Shown here: piece after piece, positions 42,258-53,400 of the stretch
How positions within the stretch are numbered: position 1 is the first letter of the stretch
Layout of the letters: every line of letters starts with the position of its first letter
DNA from: Bacteroidota bacterium
GTDB lineage: Bacteria > Bacteroidota > Bacteroidia > Sphingobacteriales > Sphingobacteriaceae
Assembly (NCBI GenBank): GCA_013288685.1
Contig: JABDBM010000008.1
Location: 1 to 64,000 of the forward strand
DNA: 64,000 nucleotides
Direction: 5' to 3'
Notes under the pieces: generated by a model
Database searches by the model: none
What the model was told of the DNA's origin: nothing
The model's input: only the letters and a program-made list of their open reading frames with translations
Translations under genes and position numbers: made by a program

Positions 42258-44732
42258 CTATCCCTTCTTGTTATGCTTCCTCAAACTCTGGTAATCAATA
42301 TAGTATAATATCTTCAATGAAAAGTTATTGTTTTTGGGCACATGCAGCGTGTTCTCAAAATTGTTAGCATAATTTTGGTGCGCCTGGTCGTTATCAATCA
42401 ACGATGAGTTTTTCCAGTCGAAGCTGAGTTCACTGCCGGGCGAAATTTCCCACACGTACAGCATATCAATGTTCCAGTCGTTATAATTCATGTTATTATC
42501 GGCATCGAAATGCGAGGAGGTCAGCGGATCGAGTGTACCGCCCTGGCCCAGGTCGTAATATTGCTGCACATTCAGTTTTGACCAGTAATGCCGCAGCCGG
42601 AAGGTGAGGCCCATCACATCGTTAAATGTGTATTTAATATTGAAGATGTTTTCGATAGTTTGCACATTGCGCAGGGCGAATACCGGGTTGTTGCTCACGC
42701 TGTCCACCGTGGCATACCCCGTATTGTTGATGCGTGGCGTATAGGAAAGGTTTTGCCCGAACGAGAAATGGTCGTTTATGCGTAAGTTATAAAACAGCAC
42801 CAAATCGTGGCCATAACCGCCGTGCGAATAAAATTTACGGTAAAAGTAATTGCCTCCCCAGTTAAAACGGGCAGCGGGATTGTTTTGGTAAAAGATACCC
42901 GCATTATTATTTTCGGGCGACAGGAATACACGGCCGGCTACGCGTGGTTCATAAAAATCATTTGCCTGCCCGTTGTGGGCAAAGTTGAGCCCGATATAGG
43001 AGAAATTTTTCAGCTTAAAGTCGAACCCTAAAATCTGGTTAAACCGCTGATAAGCCGAGGGGGTTTCCCTGCGCGAATAGTACAAATTGCCAAAAACATC
43101 CCATTGGCTAAACCATTTTTTAGGCTTGTAGTTGGCATATTCCATATTAAGGTTATGGTCGAAATAATTGTTGTTGTTTAATATGCCCAGGTCGTTTGGA
43201 TTGTATTTATCATCCACATGATCTTCGGTCAGTATCCAGGTAAAATTGCCCGACGATTTGCCGCCCGCCCATTCGTAACTGTAGCCTGTGGTTGGTTTGG
43301 TATTGGCGCCGTACAAGCTGCTCATTAACCCGAACCCGCGCAGGGTATAGGTATTGGCTTTGTTATTATAAAGATTAAACACCACGCCGCCCACATCGGC
43401 CGAATAATCTTTCCCAAACCTATCCACATTGGTATTAATCAGCGTTACCGACGAATTGTTTGGCAGGTTTTGATCCAGCACCAAAATATTGTAATTGGCG
43501 TAAGGCGAGGTTTGGAACTTGCGTGTATGGCCGAGGCTGTCCTGGATAATAGCATCCGTTGGCTCGGTCACCGCGTTGAATACACCAATGCCCAAACCGC
43601 CGGCGGTTCTACCCGTTATTTTAAAGGCGTTTAATAACTTGGTTTCAGTAGGGTTGCTGATCACCTGCTCGCCGGGCTTCAGGTTGTTATAAGCTGCGTT
43701 ATAGTTTAAGGGTTCTCCGCCTACCCGTCGCGAATAAAAAATATTGCCCTTGTTAAACAGTTCCGTCCCTTCAGTAAAAAACGGCCGGTTATCTACATAT
43801 TTAACTTCAAAGGGGGTAAGGTTCAATATCTTATTATCCGATTGTACCTGTCCAAAATCGGGTACCAAAGTCAAATCCAGTGTAAAGCTTTCGCTGATGC
43901 CGTATTTAACATCCATACCACCGTCGAACTGTGCGCTGGTGTTTTTAAGGCCCGGTGTGTTATAGGGATAGTGATTAACGTAGGTAGAAATGTACGGATA
44001 AAACGCCAGGCGTACCGGCGGTGTAATATTTTGTATGCCGTGCAATTCGCCCTCCTGGTTCACAAAACCGTTCTTTTTGGGGTCAACCTCGTTCCAAAAC
44101 AACTCCTTTTGCTCATATTGCCGGCGGCGCACCAGTTGCAGTCCCCATAACTGTATGTCTTTTTTTGAAAACCGCAGAGCCGAATAGGGGATCTTGATTT
44201 CGGCGGTCCACCCTTGCTCATCAATGTGCGCTTTGCTTAGCCAAACGGCATTCCAGCTGGCGTCTTCCGTGTTGCCATTGGGGTTTGGGGCATATTTGGC
44301 ATCAAACTGCACCCCGGCTGCGGTAACGTAAAAGCCCACGGCATTGATGCCATCGTGGTAGGTATCCAAAACAACACCAACAAAATCAGATGTGCCCACG
44401 TTATCGCGGTTCACCAGTTCGTGTGCTACTTTTTTGGGCGAGGTCTCGTACATCCGCGCACCAACGTAAATAGCGTTGTCATCATACAATATTTTTACTT
44501 CGGTACGATTTTCAGGTGTTTCGTGCTGGCCTGAATTTGGACTAAACTCAACAAAATCGGTAGCAATGGGTGCATTTTTCCATGCTTCGTCGTCAAGCAG
44601 GCCGTCAATTTTAGGGGGCGTTGTGGTTTTCAGGGCAACCGATTTTTTAACCGGCGACTGGGCCAACGTAAAGCTGGCTGCAAATAAAAATAACAGCAAA
44701 AAAATAAACGGAATTCTTAAAGCAAACATCAT
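42258..44732 (-). CDS. DUF5916 outer-membrane protein with CBM9-like N-terminal domain
   Basis: About 824 residues from the ATG at 44732 (in-frame ATGs exist at 44750 and 44729; MFALRIPFIFLLLFLFAASFTLA-Q is the signal peptide). Residues about 35-215 are a carbohydrate-binding family 9-like domain (PKIDGLLDDEAWKNAP, YDDNAIYVGARMYE, GWTAEIKIPYSALRF). The rest is a DUF5916 barrel with LVPDFGQVQSDNKILNLTPFEVKYVDNRPFFTEGTELF, typical of the family, and many aromatic beta strands. Common in Bacteroidota; may take part in uptake or processing of oligosaccharides or metals, but the function is not established. Confidence 0.9.
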   Translation of the reverse strand: MMFALRIPFIFLLLFLFAASFTLAQSPVKKSVALKTTTPPKIDGLLDDEAWKNAPIATDFVEFSPNSGQHETPENRTEVKILYDDNAIYVGARMYETSPKKVAHELVNRDNVGTSDFVGVVLDTYHDGINAVGFYVTAAGVQFDAKYAPNPNGNTEDASWNAVWLSKAHIDEQGWTAEIKIPYSALRFSKKDIQLWGLQLVRRRQYEQKELFWNEVDPKKNGFVNQEGELHGIQNITPPVRLAFYPYISTYVNHYPYNTPGLKNTSAQFDGGMDVKYGISESFTLDLTLVPDFGQVQSDNKILNLTPFEVKYVDNRPFFTEGTELFNKGNIFYSRRVGGEPLNYNAAYNNLKPGEQVISNPTETKLLNAFKITGRTAGGLGIGVFNAVTEPTDAIIQDSLGHTRKFQTSPYANYNILVLDQNLPNNSSVTLINTNVDRFGKDYSADVGGVVFNLYNNKANTYTLRGFGLMSSLYGANTKPTTGYSYEWAGGKSSGNFTWILTEDHVDDKYNPNDLGILNNNNYFDHNLNMEYANYKPKKWFSQWDVFGNLYYSRRETPSAYQRFNQILGFDFKLKNFSYIGLNFAHNGQANDFYEPRVAGRVFLSPENNNAGIFYQNNPAARFNWGGNYFYRKFYSHGGYGHDLVLFYNLRINDHFSFGQNLSYTPRINNTGYATVDSVSNNPVFALRNVQTIENIFNIKYTFNDVMGLTFRLRHYWSKLNVQQYYDLGQGGTLDPLTSSHFDADNNMNYNDWNIDMLYVWEISPGSELSFDWKNSSLIDNDQAHQNYANNFENTLHVPKNNNFSLKILYYIDYQSLRKHNKKG

Positions 44733-44823
44733 AATGTCTATATGATGCAATCCAAAACAACTGTGTTACACTTTTTGTGTGTTAAATTTCAGTAAACACG
44801 GCATATTCCACGTTGTTAGCCGG

Positions 44824-45240
44824 TTATAAATGTGCCTGCTGATCAAGCGAATATTTGCCGGCGCCATAGATCATTAAAAAAACGAGCCCCATCAGGATAC
44901 AGAAATCTGCCCGCCCTTCGTGTGCCGCAGCCCAAAAACCCTTACTCGCCAGCATGGGCAGTTTAGTGGTATAAATAGCCGTTAGGATAACAATGAGCAA
45001 GGGACCGGATGCCCATCGGGCGAACAGGCCAATTAGCAACAGCATTGCGCATACGATTTCGGTTGCACCCACAAACGGCCCAAAAAATTCGGGATGAGGA
45101 ATGCCGATCTTAGCGAACCGGCCAGTGCCATCAGCATCCGGGAATAAAAACTTCTGGATGCCTTCGGATAAAAACACCAGTCCAACCATTAGCCGGATGA
45201 TGATGTTCCCCGGAAAATTTACAAGCGGATTTTTTTTCAT
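44824..45240 (-). CDS. DoxX-family membrane protein
   Basis: A 138-residue inner-membrane protein with four helices; DoxX signature in NIIIRLMVGLVFLSEGIQKFLFPDADGTGRFAKIGIPHPEFFGPFVGATEIVCAMLLLIGLFARWASGPLLIVILTAIYTTKLP. Family members are linked to thiosulfate:quinone oxidoreduction or membrane redox homeostasis; the role here is unknown. On the minus strand it is 5' of the DUF5916 gene, separated by about 90 bp. Confidence 0.92.
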   Translation of the reverse strand: MKKNPLVNFPGNIIIRLMVGLVFLSEGIQKFLFPDADGTGRFAKIGIPHPEFFGPFVGATEIVCAMLLLIGLFARWASGPLLIVILTAIYTTKLPMLASKGFWAAAHEGRADFCILMGLVFLMIYGAGKYSLDQQAHL

Positions 45241-45414
45241 TGGTTAAACAAGAGGTTTATGCAGGTTATGATGGCTGGCTTTAAGCCCCAAGGTAATACC
45301 TGATTCTGGATATATTTTGAAGAAAAAGGAGCCAGGACAGTAGCACAATTACGTGGGCGAAATTTGTTTTGCCAGCTGTCCGCCGGGCAATAAAAAATTT
45401 ATTATTTTGCTGCG

Positions 45415-46620
45415 ATGGAAACTTTGCTGCTGAAGAAGGAACAAGCGCGCAACATTATCCTGCAGGCAGCAGGACTGGCCCAGCCTGCCCCATTCGGCAC
45501 AGGTCCGGAGGCCGTTTATCAGCTTATTAATCATTTGGGCTTTGTGCAACTGGATACCAATTATGTAGTGGAGCGTGCGCATCACCATGTAATGGCCGCC
45601 CGGATACCCGATTATGTGCCCGATTGGCTGGCCGAACTAACCCATGAAGGCCGCATATTTGAATATTTTACTTCCGACGCAGGCTACCTCCCCATGCACG
45701 ACTTGCGCTTTTCACTCCCGGTAAAACAGGCCTTCGCAGAACGGAAAACACTCAGCAAGGCCGAAAGCACGTTAATGAAGCAGGTGCTCGACCGTATAGA
45801 ACGCGAAGGTCCGCTGATGGTAGGCGATTTCGAAAACGACCGGCTGGAAGCCAGCTCCGGCTGGTGGGACTGGCGGCCGGCTAAGGTGGCGCTGGAACGG
45901 TTGTACCTTGAAGGTAAACTGATGATTACCCGGAACAAAGCATTTCATAAAGTGTACGATCTTCCCATCAACCTTGTTCCGGCCGATATTGATCTAACCA
46001 TGCCTTCTCCAGAAGAATATGCCCGGTTTGTGATCCGCCGTACGCTGGGAGCGCTGGGCATTGGTTATGCAAAAGAACTGGCCTGGCGCGCCAGGTATGT
46101 AAAGGGCAACCTTGTAAAAAAGGAACTGGAAAGAATGGTGGTCGCGGGCCAGGTGCTTACCGTACAGGTGGAAGGACTAAAAAGTGCCACGCATTATATG
46201 TTACCTGCTCAAAAAACGGAAATCGAATTATCGGGCGATGCGTTCATTCTGTCGCCGTTTGATATCCTGAATGTTTTCCGTCATAGGTTACGGGATTTTT
46301 TTGACTTCGATTACCAGGTAGAATGCTTTGTGCCGGCGCCAAAACGCAAGTACGGTTATTTTTCGCTACCCATATTAGCGGGCGATACATTTGTAGCCCG
46401 CATGGATGCCAAAGCCGACCGTAAACAAAAGCTGCTGCTGGTGCATAATCTGCATTTTGAGCCGGTTGCACTCAGCGACGCTATGATGGGGAAAATTATT
46501 GATGCGCTGAAAGCTTTCGTTCTGTTTAACCAGTGCCGGGATATTGTGTTTGCAAAATCGAATCAAGAGGGGTATTTGAAGGTGATAAAAAGTAGTTTTG
46601 GAAAATCAGGGGAATTTTAA
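45415..46620 (+). CDS. Winged-helix YcaQ-like DNA glycosylase
   Basis: A 401-residue HTH_42 (formerly DUF1006) protein related to E. coli YcaQ and Streptomyces AlkX/AZL enzymes, which excise alkylated or cross-linked bases. The early catalytic region FVQLDTNYVVERAHHHVMAARIPDYVP (about residues 38-64) contains the QxD-type motif (Q/E-D) and the HH typical of the family; LSPFDILNVFRHRLRDFFDFDYQVECFVPAPKRKYGYFSLPIL near 278-320 is highly typical. Expected role: interstrand cross-link or bulky alkylation repair. Single gene, preceded by an AT-rich TATTTTGC box. Confidence 0.88.
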   Translation: METLLLKKEQARNIILQAAGLAQPAPFGTGPEAVYQLINHLGFVQLDTNYVVERAHHHVMAARIPDYVPDWLAELTHEGRIFEYFTSDAGYLPMHDLRFSLPVKQAFAERKTLSKAESTLMKQVLDRIEREGPLMVGDFENDRLEASSGWWDWRPAKVALERLYLEGKLMITRNKAFHKVYDLPINLVPADIDLTMPSPEEYARFVIRRTLGALGIGYAKELAWRARYVKGNLVKKELERMVVAGQVLTVQVEGLKSATHYMLPAQKTEIELSGDAFILSPFDILNVFRHRLRDFFDFDYQVECFVPAPKRKYGYFSLPILAGDTFVARMDAKADRKQKLLLVHNLHFEPVALSDAMMGKIIDALKAFVLFNQCRDIVFAKSNQEGYLKVIKSSFGKSGEF

Positions 46621-46719
46621 TTCACCGGACGGGCAAAGCTACCCGGGGTTTATATTTTGTAACATCAACTAAGATAAGAATTTACTAAATTGCTCATAGT
46701 TTGGCTTATTATCGAACAG

Positions 46720-47877
46720 ATGAAAGAACGCTTACATTCAATCGACATCGTTCGCGGGCTGATTATGGTCATTATGACCCTTGATCATACCCGCGATTTT
46801 TTTCACTACCCCGGTCCTTCGCCGCTTAATATGCAGTCAACTACTGTTATCTTATTTTTCACCCGCTGGATCACTCATTTTTGTGCGCCCACTTTTGTAT
46901 TTTTGAGTGGCGTTTCGGCCTGCCTTGCAGGGCAACGGCGCACCAAGAAAGAACTAAGCGCATTCCTGTTAAAAAGGGGGCTTTGGCTCATCCTGTCGGA
47001 CCTGCTTATTATTACCCTGCTGTTTACTTTTGATGTGCAATACCACGTATTTATATTGGAAGTTTTATGGGCAATAGGGTTTGGGATGATTATTTTAGCA
47101 TTATTAACCAGGGCTCCCGTCTGGGTTATTGCTTCATGCGCCATCGTCATCATTTTTGGCCATAATATATTAGATAGCTTTCATCTGCCCCAAAATGGCA
47201 TAAGCGGTAATCTGATCACCGTGTTTTTGTCAGCTACAGCCACATTTATACCCATAAGCGGTACCCGCACCATCATTGAGTTGTATGCTGTAATCCCCTG
47301 GACGGGTGCACTTTTGCTGGGCTATGTTTTTGGCCCCCTTTATAAAACCGGGTATGATGCGCAAAAGCGGCAGCGCGTATTGTTGGTTTCGGGTATTTTG
47401 GCCACGGCCCTATTTATTGCGCTCAGGCTGATCAATCATTACGGCGACCCATCACACTGGGCCGTTCAGCGAAATTGGGAGCACACGGTATTGTCTTTTC
47501 TAAATGCCACCAAACAAACTCCTTCCCTTCTCTTTTTCTTAATGACGCTTGGCCCGGTTATGGTGCTGCTATCATTTACCGAAAAAATAAACAACCGGGC
47601 CGCCGCATTTTGCCGTGTATATGGCAACGTGCCTTATTTTTATTTTATCGTCCACTTTTCGCTGCTCAGGCTCCTTAATATCGTTCTGATCCTGGTGGAA
47701 CGCGTGCCTCTGAAGTCAGATGGCTCGCCAATAGTGTGGCAGGCGGCTGGTTTTGGCCATCCCCTGTGGGCAGTATACTTGTTTTGGATAGCGGTGGTGG
47801 CGCTAATGTACTACCCCTGCCGCTGGTATGGCAACTATAAACGGACGCATAGCGAGTGGTGGCTTTCTTACATTTAA
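46720..47877 (+). CDS. DUF1624/heparan-alpha-glucosaminide acetyltransferase-like membrane protein
   Basis: About 385 residues from the ATG at 46720; the frame upstream starts with a TTG only. It opens ERLHSIDIVRGLIMVIMTLDHTRDFFH, the DUF1624 hallmark with R, D and H residues, and has about ten transmembrane helices. The family resembles lysosomal HGSNAT, which transfers acetyl groups across the membrane to sugars, so acetylation of a cell-wall or exopolysaccharide sugar is a reasonable guess. Confidence 0.9.
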   Translation: MKERLHSIDIVRGLIMVIMTLDHTRDFFHYPGPSPLNMQSTTVILFFTRWITHFCAPTFVFLSGVSACLAGQRRTKKELSAFLLKRGLWLILSDLLIITLLFTFDVQYHVFILEVLWAIGFGMIILALLTRAPVWVIASCAIVIIFGHNILDSFHLPQNGISGNLITVFLSATATFIPISGTRTIIELYAVIPWTGALLLGYVFGPLYKTGYDAQKRQRVLLVSGILATALFIALRLINHYGDPSHWAVQRNWEHTVLSFLNATKQTPSLLFFLMTLGPVMVLLSFTEKINNRAAAFCRVYGNVPYFYFIVHFSLLRLLNIVLILVERVPLKSDGSPIVWQAAGFGHPLWAVYLFWIAVVALMYYPCRWYGNYKRTHSEWWLSYI

Positions 47878-47915
47878 ATCGTTCAAGTGCAGCTCGTCAC
47901 CCTTAAGGGGTTAAA

Positions 47916-48305
47916 TTACTGCGGAATAGTTATATAAGTCGTGCCGGAGATGATTCCGGCGTGATTTGTCACGCTGGCCATAGTGCCTCCGTTATATACA
48001 AATGAAATCACCGGATCGGTAGCAGGACTTAAACCCTCCAGCTCCAGGAAATAATTTAATTTAAGAACATCTCCGGGGTTGACATTTACATTGTAGGTAT
48101 TATTATCAGTTTGCGCGTAGATATCTATTAACTTAACCGAAGATTGGTTAATAACCGAAAAATTATAAATAGTTAAAGTTGAAGTTATATTACTTACAAC
48201 AATTTGTAATGGTTTTGCAGGGCTTTTGGGGGTAGGGGTTGAGTTTTTATTGCATGCGCTGCAAAAACAGCAACTGATTAAAATTAAATATAAATATTTT
48301 TTCAT
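47916..48305 (-). CDS. Small unknown lipoprotein
   Basis: About 129 residues from the ATG at 48305 (MKKYLYLILISCCFCSACNKN; lipobox SAC with the lipidated Cys in CSAC-NK). The mature part looks like a single beta-sandwich of about 95 residues (IVVSNITSTLTIYNFSVINQSSVKLIDIYAQTDNN...), perhaps a surface or periplasmic binding domain. No recognised domain. The final ITIPQ resembles a strand ending. Confidence 0.72.
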   Translation of the reverse strand: MKKYLYLILISCCFCSACNKNSTPTPKSPAKPLQIVVSNITSTLTIYNFSVINQSSVKLIDIYAQTDNNTYNVNVNPGDVLKLNYFLELEGLSPATDPVISFVYNGGTMASVTNHAGIISGTTYITIPQ

Positions 48306-49058
48306 TGTCGTAACGTTTTCAATCAATTACGTATTGATTTTAGTTTTAGATTTAATTTTTGGCTTATTGTGTGCCGTTGTTTGTTGCTACGAAACGCGCG
48401 TGCAAAGGGTTGCTTACCACAGGAAAAAAGGGGTCTACACAAGTTTTACGTAATTTTGGTTCACCCGGGCGCTTTTCAAATTGTTGTCCAGTTACAATGC
48501 GGTCCCATGGAACACGAAATCATATCACTTTAGGGCAACCGGCAAAACATCCGCCATTAGGCTGGCGAAAGAAATGCACATACCATCGGGCAATGTCCTT
48601 AAGCTAACGTGAGTTCGATATAAGAAATCATACGCCTCACCCCAACCCTTCTCTCCAAAGGAGAGTGGCTAAAAAGCACGATACGCTACTATCAAATCGC
48701 TTTCCGAAGGAGAATGAGGCTGTTAAAGCCCTCTCCTTTGGAGAGGATGAGTGAGGGCTTCGCCGTTTAGGTGAGGCGTGATAGAGGCTGTTAATTCCCG
48801 ATAGGGACCATCAAAAAATCGGACGCTTCATTTACTTAATAGCATTGTGGAGGCCCTGCTGTGCTGTCCGGGCAGTCCGAAAGCCTGCATCGGGCGATGA
48901 CCTATTGGCAAAATGCCGGCTTGCTGTTCAGCACCAATTAATGTGTACTTCGGCCAGTGAATTCACTTCTCGCCTCCCGCGTCTTTTTTAAAATCGCAAT
49001 GCAACTTATTTGCATATATTAATAACTTTAATTACTTATTAAAAATTATTAAAAAGAA
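48306..49058. other. Long non-coding stretch before the ROK gene
   Basis: 750 bp without a supportable gene. It includes the hairpin repeat at 48631-48781, a GC-richer patch at 48780-48960 with no coding frame, and an AT-rich run before the ROK promoter. Frames seen at 48226-48607 lack start context and domain content. Confidence 0.6.
48631..48781. repeat. cctcacccc/ggtgagg hairpin repeat
   Basis: tacgcctcaccccaacccttctctcc...aaggagagtggct on the left mirrors agccctctcctttggagaggatgagtgagggcttcgc...taggtgaggcgt on the right. This cctcaccccaaccc type is a widespread intergenic repeat in Bacteroidota. Confidence 0.8.
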
Positions 49059-49090
49059 TTGTGACTATTGATATTATTTTACTAAGTTTG
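49059..49090 (+). promoter_or_regulatory. Promoter of the ROK-susC-susD operon
   Basis: TTG at 49059-49061 and TAAGTTTG at 49083-49090 (exact TAnnTTTG) lie 21 bp apart; the ROK ATG is 31 bp downstream. There is no similar element in the 74-bp ROK-susC gap, so one transcript is likely. Confidence 0.7.
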
Positions 49091-49120
49091 TCGTAGGCCG
49101 AATCATATTTTGAATAGTTA

Positions 49121-50341
49121 ATGGAACTTAAAACTAAAAGCGTAAAAGGTGGACAATTGAAGAACATGATTGTTAAACGGCTTTATTTCGACAAGGCGTT
49201 ATCATGTGCCGATCTAAGCGATCATTTAGAGAAAAGTATCCCCTCGATATCCAAAGGTGTAAATGAGCTAATAGACGAGGGGTTGGTGATTGAGGAAGGT
49301 TTTGCCTCATCCAGTGGTGGGCGAAGGCCGGTAATATATGCCTTAAAGCAGAAAGCCATGTACATTCTTACTGTGGCAATGGATCAGCTTTCCATGCGCG
49401 TACAAATGGTGGACCTGCGCAACAACCCGGTTTCTGGAGCAGTGATGACAGAGCTGCCCCTATTGCACAACCCTTATGCCCTGCAAACGCTGATTGAAAA
49501 CATTAACAGTTATATCGGCAGCACTGGTGTTGCGAGGAATAAAATTGTGGGTATCGGTATTGGGATGCCGGGATTTGTTGATGCCGTTGCCGGTACTAAT
49601 CATTCTTATTTTAATTGCGGCGACGAAAGCTTAACGCAATTAATAAGTGCTAAAACGGGAATACCCGTATATATCGATAATGACTCGAGCCTTATAGCCC
49701 TGGCCGAACAAAAATTTGGCATTGCTAAAGCGCAGCGGAATGTGATGGTAATAAACCTGGGTTGGGGAATCGGGTTGGGTATGATCGTAAACGGTGAGAT
49801 TTACCGGGGGAATAACGGCCTTGCCGGCGAATTTAGTCATATCCCATTGTCCGAAAACGGATCGCTGTGTCTATGCGGTAAGCCTGGCTGCCTGGAGGCA
49901 GAAGCGTCAATGCTGGTTGTTGCCGAAAAGGCAATAGCAGGCATAAAAAACGGAAGGGTATCGAGTTTAAAAAACACGGATAACCTCAGTCAGCCACAAA
50001 TGGTTGGTGATGCCATTATGCAGGCTGCCAACATGGGCGATCAGTTCGCGATTGAACTACTGTCAGACGCCGGTTATAAAATTGGCAAGGCGCTGTCAAT
50101 CCTGATACATATCATGAACCCGGCAAGCATTGTGTTAAGCGGCAGGGGGGCCGTAATAGGGAAAATTCTGCTGGCGCCTATGCAACAGGCGCTCAATAAA
50201 TATTGCATCCCCCGCCTGGCAAACAGCACGGCGTTGCTGATATCAGACCTCGGCTTCAACGCCGAGCTAACCGGCGCCGCCATATTAGTTATGGAAAATT
50301 TTGACAAAGACATTAAACACAATTTAATCACCTTAAACTAA
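49121..50341 (+). CDS. ROK-family transcriptional repressor (NagC/XylR type)
   Basis: A 406-residue regulator: N-terminal winged helix (about 10-75; CADLSDHLEKSIPSISKGVNELIDEGLVIEEG) and a ROK sugar-binding kinase-like domain (about 85-400). ROK motifs: GIGIGMPGFVDAVAG, DNDSSLIALAEQKFG, NLGWGIGLGMIVNGEIYRGNNGLAGEFSHIP and the zinc site CLCGKPGCLEAEAS. It probably senses the sugar imported by the next two genes and represses or activates the operon. Stop is 74 bp before susC. Confidence 0.93.
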   Translation: MELKTKSVKGGQLKNMIVKRLYFDKALSCADLSDHLEKSIPSISKGVNELIDEGLVIEEGFASSSGGRRPVIYALKQKAMYILTVAMDQLSMRVQMVDLRNNPVSGAVMTELPLLHNPYALQTLIENINSYIGSTGVARNKIVGIGIGMPGFVDAVAGTNHSYFNCGDESLTQLISAKTGIPVYIDNDSSLIALAEQKFGIAKAQRNVMVINLGWGIGLGMIVNGEIYRGNNGLAGEFSHIPLSENGSLCLCGKPGCLEAEASMLVVAEKAIAGIKNGRVSSLKNTDNLSQPQMVGDAIMQAANMGDQFAIELLSDAGYKIGKALSILIHIMNPASIVLSGRGAVIGKILLAPMQQALNKYCIPRLANSTALLISDLGFNAELTGAAILVMENFDKDIKHNLITLN

Positions 50342-50415
50342 TCAAGTATGAAAAAAAACAACTAAACACAACAAATTAAAGCTCACTAAACACATTAACA
50401 ACTAACTAAATAAAA

Positions 50416-53400
50416 ATGAAAAAATTAATACCGATAATTTTATTATTGCCTTGCGTTGCGTTGGGAGCTGGTAGCTTCACAAAAGCAAACGGCAGGGTGG
50501 CCGTCAAGCACGGCGCAAACCGCTTCATAAAAGTTGCGGCCCCAATTAAAGGCGTTGTAAAAGATGATACCGGCGCTCCGGTACCGGGCGTTACCGTTAG
50601 CATTAAAGGCACTACCCGCGGAACACAAACAGACGCAAACGGAGCGTTCTCGCTTGATGCGTCACAGGGGGATGTATTAGTATTTAGTGCCATTAGCTAC
50701 CTTAAGCAAGAGGTAACAGTAAGCAGCAGCACTGTATATACCATAACCCTTTTAACCGATTCAAAAAGCCTTACCGAAGTAGTAGTAACGGCTTTGGGTG
50801 TTAAAAGGTCCGAAAAATCGTTGGTTTACGCTAACCAGGTAGTTAGCGGCGATCAGCTTACCGCCGTTAAAAGCGATAACTTAATAAACTCCCTTAACGG
50901 CAAGGTTGCCGGTGTAAACATTTCGCCAAGCACATCGGGTGTTGGTGGTTCATCTAAAGTGATTTTGCGTGGTAGCAAAAGCATCCTGGGTACCAATCAG
51001 CCTTTATATGTAATTGATGGTGTGCCAATTACCAACGTGTCAAATGCCAACGGGCAACCTAACGGCACCTATGGCGGTTCGCCCGACGGTGGCGACGGTA
51101 TCTCCAACTTAAACCCGGATGATATCGAAAGTATGACCGTGCTGGAAGGTGCAGCATCAGCGGCTCTTTATGGCAGCCAGGCAGCCAATGGTGTAATTTT
51201 GATCACCACCAAAAAAGGTAAAGCAGGTAAAGCCGAAATCAACTTTTCTTCTTCTTTTACCAGCGATGCAATTTCCTACAAACCCAAGTTTCAAAATGAA
51301 TATGGCGAAACACCAAGCGGTAACCAAAGCTGGGGCGCAAAATTATCGACACCGGCATCTGCCGATAACGTGGGCGATTATTTTCAGCACGGTAATAATT
51401 ATACTAACTCTATTAACTTTTCGGCAGGTTCTGATATCGCGTTAAGCTATTTTTCTTATGCCAATACTACTGCCGATGGTGTTCAGCCGGGCAATAGCCT
51501 AAAACGTAATAACTTCACTTTCAGAGAGATCGGCCATTTCCTCAATAATAAATTAACCGTTGACGTAAATACAAACTACGTTAATCAAAAAGTAATTAAT
51601 ACGCCGGGTGAAGGTTTCTATTTCAACACGCTGCCTGGCTTGTACCTGTTTCCGCGTGGTGTTGATATCACGCCGTATAAAACTAATTACGGTATCCCGC
51701 AGGTTTCAAGAAACGGCCTGTTAACACAAAACTGGATTGCAAACGAAGATATTCAGCAGAACCCGTGGTGGATAATTAACAAAAACCCTAATTTTGGCGT
51801 ACGCGATCGTTTAATAACAAACGCCAGTGTAAAATACGATGTGGCCAGCTGGTTAAGCCTGCAGGCGCGCGGAAACCTTGACCGTGTATCAGATAATTAC
51901 GAGCAAGATTTGTACGCTGGTACTAACGCTGTATTAGCAGTTGCGAATGGTCAATATTCAGTAAGTGCAACCGCCCTTACGCAAATGTATGGTGACTTCA
52001 TTGCCAACTTTAAAGTACCGATGAAATCTGATTTCAAAATTGATGGTTTGTTAGGTGCAAGTATCACCGATGATAATACCGTTGGAACCCTGGACGGACC
52101 AGGTTTGGGCCTTTCCATCCCGAACGTATTTATCCAGCAAAACGTGCTTACTTCTACCACAAGTAACGTATCAACATTGCCGGCCTTTCACAACCAGGTG
52201 CAGTCTATATTTGGCAGTGTAAACTTCTCGTATAAAAATTGGGCATATTTAACCGTTACTGAAAGAAATGACTGGTCATCGTCATTAGCATTTACTTCAA
52301 ACGAGTCATATTCTTATCCTTCAGTTGGTTTGTCTTTCATCCTGACCGATATGTTTAAACTGCCACAGTTTATTACTTATGCAAAAGTGCGCGGATCGTA
52401 TGCTGAAGTTGCTACACCGGTTACACAATATACTACCAACCCAATTAACTATTTGGCTGGTGGCGGTTCGGTTACCTTTAACAGCGTACAGCCCAATCCA
52501 GAGTTGAAGCCTACCAATACAAAATCAAAAGAAGCAGGTTTAGATTTAAGGATGTTTGAAAACCGTTTAACTTTTGATTTTACCTGGTATCTGTCAAATA
52601 GCTACAACCAGTTTATCCAATACACTCCGGCGTCTTCTACCGGCTACACTGTTGGTTATCTTAACGCTGGTAACATCCAAAATTCAGGTGTCGAAATTAA
52701 GTTAGGATATGATGTTATTAAAGAAAAAGATTTCGGATGGAATACATCATTTAATTACTCGTTCAACAAAAACAAAATCATCGAACTTAACCCAAGTGCA
52801 CCAACTGCTCCAATTATCTTAACAGGTGCAGGCGCAAATGCTTACGAATCAGTATTGCAAAAAGGTGGGTCTTATGGCGATATTTGGGGTGTTAAATTCG
52901 AGAGGAACGCCAGTGGCCAAATTATGGTAGGTGACAATGGTGCCGCTATTAACGATGGTACTTTTGAAAAAGTAGGTAATGCCACTCCTAAATTCCAGTT
53001 AGGTTGGTCAAACTCGCTGCACTACAAAAAGTTATCATTTGATTTCTTAGTTGATGGCAAATTTGGCGGCCAGGTATTATCCATGACAGAGATGCTGTTG
53101 GATAGCTATGGCGTATCAGAACGCAGCGGACAAGCCCGCGACGCCGGTGGTGTAACTGTTAATGCTGTTGACCCAAGCGGAAAAGCTGTTACCAAAGTAG
53201 ATGCTGAAACATGGTATTCATCTGTGGGTGGCCGTTCGGGCATTGTTGAGCCGTACATTTACAGCGCAACTGTAGTAAGGCTTCGCCAGGCATCATTAGG
53301 TTATACCTTCCCTGTTACAAATAGTATGGTAAAAAGCGTTAGGTTCTCCCTTATTGGCAGCAACCTGATTTATTTTTACAAGAAGGCCCCTTATGATCCT

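Noticed and set aside
42077-42367. 96-codon frame after the SIR2 gene
   Set aside because: It is a translation of the ggaacgc repeat; the copy at 62765-62953 gives the same NGTPDNQRVPQ peptide.
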